DNA from: Rhea pennata
Taxonomy: Eukaryota; Chordata; Aves; Rheiformes; Rheidae
DNA: 64,000 nucleotides
Direction of reading: 5' to 3'
NCBI RefSeq assembly: GCF_028389875.1
Contig: NW_026907702.1
Span: 310,001 to 374,000 of the forward strand
The notes beneath the pieces are model-generated. The model was not told the origin of the DNA. It saw nothing but the letters and a program-made list of their open reading frames with translations, and did no database searches. This document shows positions 60,193 to 64,000 of this stretch, piece after piece; the first letter of the stretch is position 1; each line of letters begins with the position of its first letter. A program made the translations under genes and the position numbers.

Positions 60193-63100
60193 CTACTCAG
60201 AGTTCTTCAAAGCCAACTGGGAGCACCAGAGGATCAGCCAGAGAAGAACGAGGAGCGCACTGCTGAAATCTCTTTTCTCCACCCTTCGCCGTTTCCCTTC
60301 CGTTTTGATGTCGCTCCCTTCTGCACGCGGATGGCCTCTTTTTCTGCTTCCTGGCTTTCCAGTCTTCCAGGTAGGGCCCTCAAAACCCACAGGAACTGAC
60401 ACAGCTGGAGGTGCTCGTCTTTGATGAGAACATTTTCCAGGCTGCTGCTCCTGCACTGGACAGCGGTGCCAGTCTGCTCGGTGCCTGCTGAAGCGATGCC
60501 CATCCTGCCCTCTGGAGAGTGACGACTCGGGGAGCCTCTTGCTTTTGCAAGAATGCTCCTGTGACCTGTCTGGCTCTGTTTGTCCTCTGCTTTGGGGTCT
60601 GTAACGAGGACATTGGGCGGAGCTTCTGCCCTTGCCCCAGCAGCTCCTCTCACGACGGGAAGCTGTGCGCCAACTGCCGTTGCGATACTGCTGCTGGTGG
60701 CAGTTTTGCCTGTTTTGGTGCAGCCTCTGAGAGCACCTCCTCTTGAGAGAATGACTGACCGTTTCTGGGACACCAGCGCTATCTGCATCCTCTTTCAGGG
60801 CTCGCTTTCTCTCTAAATGACCTGAGCTCTGTATTGCAACAGAGGAGACTGTAAGATGGCCATATGCAAACACACAGCTTTGCAAAGCCCCAAACACAAT
60901 CCCCTCCTACTGCCCCAGTAGTCCTACAGATTGCCTCAGGAGCCTTACACACAAAAAACACTCTGCTTTAACTCTACGTGCAAGGCCGGCAAGTATTTCT
61001 CATCCCTACTTTTGGTTTTTGGATATTGGAAGTAAAACAGCATCATTTTTGGAAGCCCTTCCAGACAGCTGAACACGGATCAAAGCTCTTCCCAAATGTC
61101 TCTCTGTCTCTCTCTCTCTCTCTCCCTTTACATATATGTGCGTATGTTTGTGCCTCCATTCCCCCACCTCACACCCCTCACACTTTCCCTGAAAACCCTA
61201 GCATAATTGTGCCAGCACTCTGGAAGAAGCCATTCTGGTTTTGCTGGCTCAGCTGAAGTGACAGCACTACAAATAAACCAAGCAATCTTCCCTTTTTTTC
61301 ATGATTTGCACAGGCCTGGGCTCTACTTGCAATGTCTCGCAGTGCTTCAGGAAGCAGAGCTGCAAGAAAACAAGCAGCGGGGCTGACACACGATTTAGCA
61401 TTAGGCACTGTTTGAGTGATTCTGGCTGCAGCAGGAGAGCTGTGAAGAAAGCTGCAGTGTGGGAGGGAAAAAACAATGCAGACGTGACCACCACCCACCT
61501 CCCTAAAAAAAATAAGGAGAAAAGAAGGAAGGGAGGATGGGAATGAAGAAGGGAGGAAGGGAGGAAGGGAGGGAGGGAGGGAGGACGGAAGAGAGAGAAT
61601 AATCCCACTATCAATTTGATGCCTTTCTCCTTCTCTCTCTTCACCCACATTTACCTTCATCATATGAGGAGGATGCTGTGGTCCCAGAAATCCGGCCTGC
61701 TTATTATTAGCCTCCTGCTGACCAAGGAACGAAGGGGCAGGGGATGGCACAGGTGCGTAAGAAGTGCCTTCTCCAAGTGTCTCCTCACAGCACCTTGGGA
61801 AACAACAGAGATCGCAGCTGAGACGTGGTCTGTCAGCCTCCTCTTGGGCTGAATCGCATCCTATCACTTTCCTGCAGCAGCTGATCCGTCCTACTGAAAA
61901 CGTAACCAAGACTACAAGCTGAACATTAGATGCTGGTCTTGCTACCACGGCTGTCCCTTGCAGGGGACTCATCCTTACACCACCTCCGGCCTCAATTTCT
62001 CCTTGCTGGCGTTGGACAGCTCCCGAGAGCACCTACGTAACAAGTTACGCAAGTGCAGCAGGTGAAGGCCAAGCAATGAAGGACAACACACGGCACGGGG
62101 AATAGCACGCTGGACAGAACTGATTTCTACCAACAGTCCTTTCCTCCCAGGACAGAAAGAAAAACACGTCAGAGGACAAGAAGTTTCAGTAGCGCAAAAT
62201 TACCCTGAACCCCTTTGAATACTTGCTCTTACCTGATATAAAAAAGTAAATACGCCTGCTGACTGAGAACGGTGTTGATGTCGCAAAGGACTACCGAGGC
62301 ATCATTCATCTCATACCATAGTCCATTACTGGCCTGCAAACAAAGGCACCGATGCCTTTACAGCAACTGCGTGCTTTCTGCGGGAAATCCCAGACAGCAC
62401 ACTCCCGGACAAAGGATACACCAAGACTCGTCAAAGCAGACATGCGGCGAGCCCTTTCCCCTTAACAACAGTGGTTGCCAGCAACATGCTGCGGCAAGTT
62501 TCTCTTCACCAGCACAGATTTTACCCCGCAAGAAATGAAGTTGATGCTTACCTTGACGAAGCAGAAATAGTGCCCTGCACGACCGCTGGCACCTCTGTGC
62601 ACCAGCACGGCGTACAAGGCGTAGCGGACTGGCTCTCCAGCTGACTCAGACATGTACGCTCGAAGGTCCAAATACTCTGGATAGTTCACGTCCTGAAGAC
62701 AGAGCAAGGGCATTCTAAACTCATCTGGGAACACTTGACGGAAGAGCCGGAGAAAAGCACCTCTAAGAACATGGGCTGCGAGTTTAGACAGACGTTGTTG
62801 GGTTCCTCAGAAATCGGTCTTCCCTGGCACAACATTCGGTCCTTTCAGTTGCAGAGAACTAGCTGCTCAGGGCAAAACCAGCTCTTCAAGAGCAGGGCAA
62901 ACGCTCATCGTCACATGGGAACTTTGCTGCTGCCGGAAGGAGAAAGAGGAAGACCTGCTTCTTGGGCTGATTTTTCCTCAACATCTTCCGTCGCTACAGT
63001 TACAGTCGGCAGACATTAACCACCTTTAAAGCAGTGTTCTGCCTTGGGAAATCGCCCTTCCCAAGAAAACATTATTACAGCTGCACAGATACCTTGCTAA

Positions 63101-64000
63101 TCTTCCCACCAGTGAAATCGGCAAATCTTTTCAGGGCTATGGTGAGAACGTTGGAAGAGCGATGAATTGTAAACCTCTTGGACGCAGCAACCGTCTTCTC
63201 ACACCTTCAAAGAAAGCACAGGCAATTGTTTCAAGGCATCTTCACACCTCCCCCCTCACGCCAAAACTCAAACAGCTTTCCACGCTCATCCGAGCAGAAT
63301 GACGTTTCCTTGTCTAAGGTGGTGCTTCTTCTCTGCAAGACACACACGGCATTTCAACCGTGCTCGTGCAGCAAACCTACTAGGATGGACGAGGGCCGCT
63401 CGATACACATTGGGAACGTTGTCTTCTGGTAGCCAAACAAATGCCTGAGCACCTATCTTTGCTGCGCCCAAAAGTAAGCCTCGCCAGCAACTCAAAAGGC
63501 AGCAAGAGCGTAACTCTCTCCCCAGAGCGCAGTTCCCGAAGGCAACGCAAGGCTGCTGTTGCCTGGTAGGCAGAAGTGGCTGTTTCCAACTCGGGGCCTG
63601 GCTCCCCTCTTTCTGCTGGAATGCCAACAGTGAAAGAGAGCTGGAGAAAGGGAGCCTCAGTCCTCCGGACCAGGAACGGCAAAGCGCTTCCCAGTCGGAT
63701 CAGTTCTCAGCATCACAAATACAAGATGCCAACAGTCACCTGAAAAGAGACTGAGCCGTCTGAAATCCTTGGAAACCAACCGCTAAATTTGCTCCGTGGC
63801 TCGCTCAAAGGCAGGACATACACGGTAATGCTCTCTGACATAGCCTCCTTCCCAATTCTGAGGTCAAAATACAAGGCAGAGAGTTCCAAACCCATCCACA
63901 GAATGCCTGGCTGCAGTTTTTGCCATTCAACAACTGCGCAAGCTGTCCTGCTAGCGAGCCAGCAGAGCTTGCTCACGTTCATTATCAGGCAGCCAGCTGA
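60193..64000 (-). CDS. USP42-like: USP42-like ubiquitin hydrolase, copy 3 (3' half; 5' half beyond window)
   Basis: Exons visible on the minus strand: 63204-63093, 62692-62552, 62333-62233, 61793-61655 and 60828-60193, equal to exons 7-11 of copy 1. All GT-AG sites and the frame are kept. The His box AGHYFC and WYEMND are intact, and exon 11 has the full 211-residue form ending KNSE. Beyond 63,600 the sequence follows copy 1 (gctcccctctttctgctgg...), not the deletion seen in copy 2, so this copy may be complete. Exons 1-6 would lie past 64,000. Compared with copy 1 it has Leu instead of Ser in the exon 9 AYxLFYI motif, which is the residue type expected in USP domains. Confidence 0.82.
61098..61125. 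repeat. (CT)n microsatellite, unit 3
   Basis: As in the other units but one CT dinucleotide longer, which shifts the inter-unit offset from 7,117 to 7,119. Confidence 0.85.
61515..61597. repeat. (GGGA/GGAA)n purine-rich tract, unit 3
   Basis: Counterpart of the tracts in units 1 and 2, in the intron 3' of exon 10. Confidence 0.9.

Larger units (their letters stand above)
39326..64000. repeat. Tandem segmental duplication carrying a USP42-like gene (three units)
   Basis: Three near-identical units lie head to tail. Block A is 39,338-42,401 = 53,423-56,480 (offset 14,085) = 60,540-63,600 (offset a further 7,117, or 7,119 after a CT indel). Block B is 47,548-49,664 = 56,490-58,606 (offset 8,942). 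Block C is 51,490-53,422 = 58,607-60,539 (offset 7,117). Unit 1 is therefore about 14.1 kb and unit 2 about 7.1 kb; the difference is two deletions in unit 2 (5,143 and 1,825 bp). Divergence between units is only scattered single substitutions, so the duplications are recent or homogenised. The third unit continues past the window. Confidence 0.93.

Overview
The window looks like avian genomic DNA. The evidence is a CR1-type LINE, vertebrate GT-AG split genes, CpG islands with CCAAT and GC boxes, and a long GC-rich satellite. Species and chromosome cannot be read from the sequence. It has two halves: a satellite array on the left and a tandemly amplified deubiquitinase gene on the right.

Left half (1-39,325): about 114 head-to-tail copies of a 336-bp satellite monomer. 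The first ~14.7 kb shows no length change at all; after that 1-2 bp deletions appear. Monomers are organised into local higher-order repeats of 2, 4, 5 and about 9 monomers. The last ~0.8 kb holds clearly diverged edge monomers, and the array stops inside an exon of the neighbouring gene. Open frames in the array occur on both strands in overlapping frames and I do not regard them as genes.

Right half (39,219-64,000): three head-to-tail copies, all on the minus strand, of a ubiquitin-specific protease gene closest to USP42 (USP36 next). Copy 1 (39,219-46,033) has a CpG-island promoter and 12 exons (a start-codon exon plus exons 1-11). All junctions are GT-AG and phase-compatible, and all catalytic boxes are intact. 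Its last exon runs through the satellite junction, so its C-terminus would be partly satellite-encoded. Copy 2 (about 51.66-56.09 kb) lost its start codon, promoter and exons 1-6, including the catalytic cysteine, through a ~5.14-kb deletion, so it is a pseudogene. Copy 3 (58.78-64.0 kb) retains the sequence that copy 2 lost as far as the window shows, but runs off the right edge.

Between the genes are: a G-rich degenerate telomere-like tract; a second CpG island; a 5'-truncated CR1 element (full in unit 1, shortened in unit 2 by a ~1.83-kb deletion); a candidate endogenous-retrovirus LTR present only in unit 1; and candidate 3' exons with polyadenylation signals. The arrangement recalls, by analogy, the human USP17 (RS447) megasatellite, in which another USP-family deubiquitinase is tandemly amplified.
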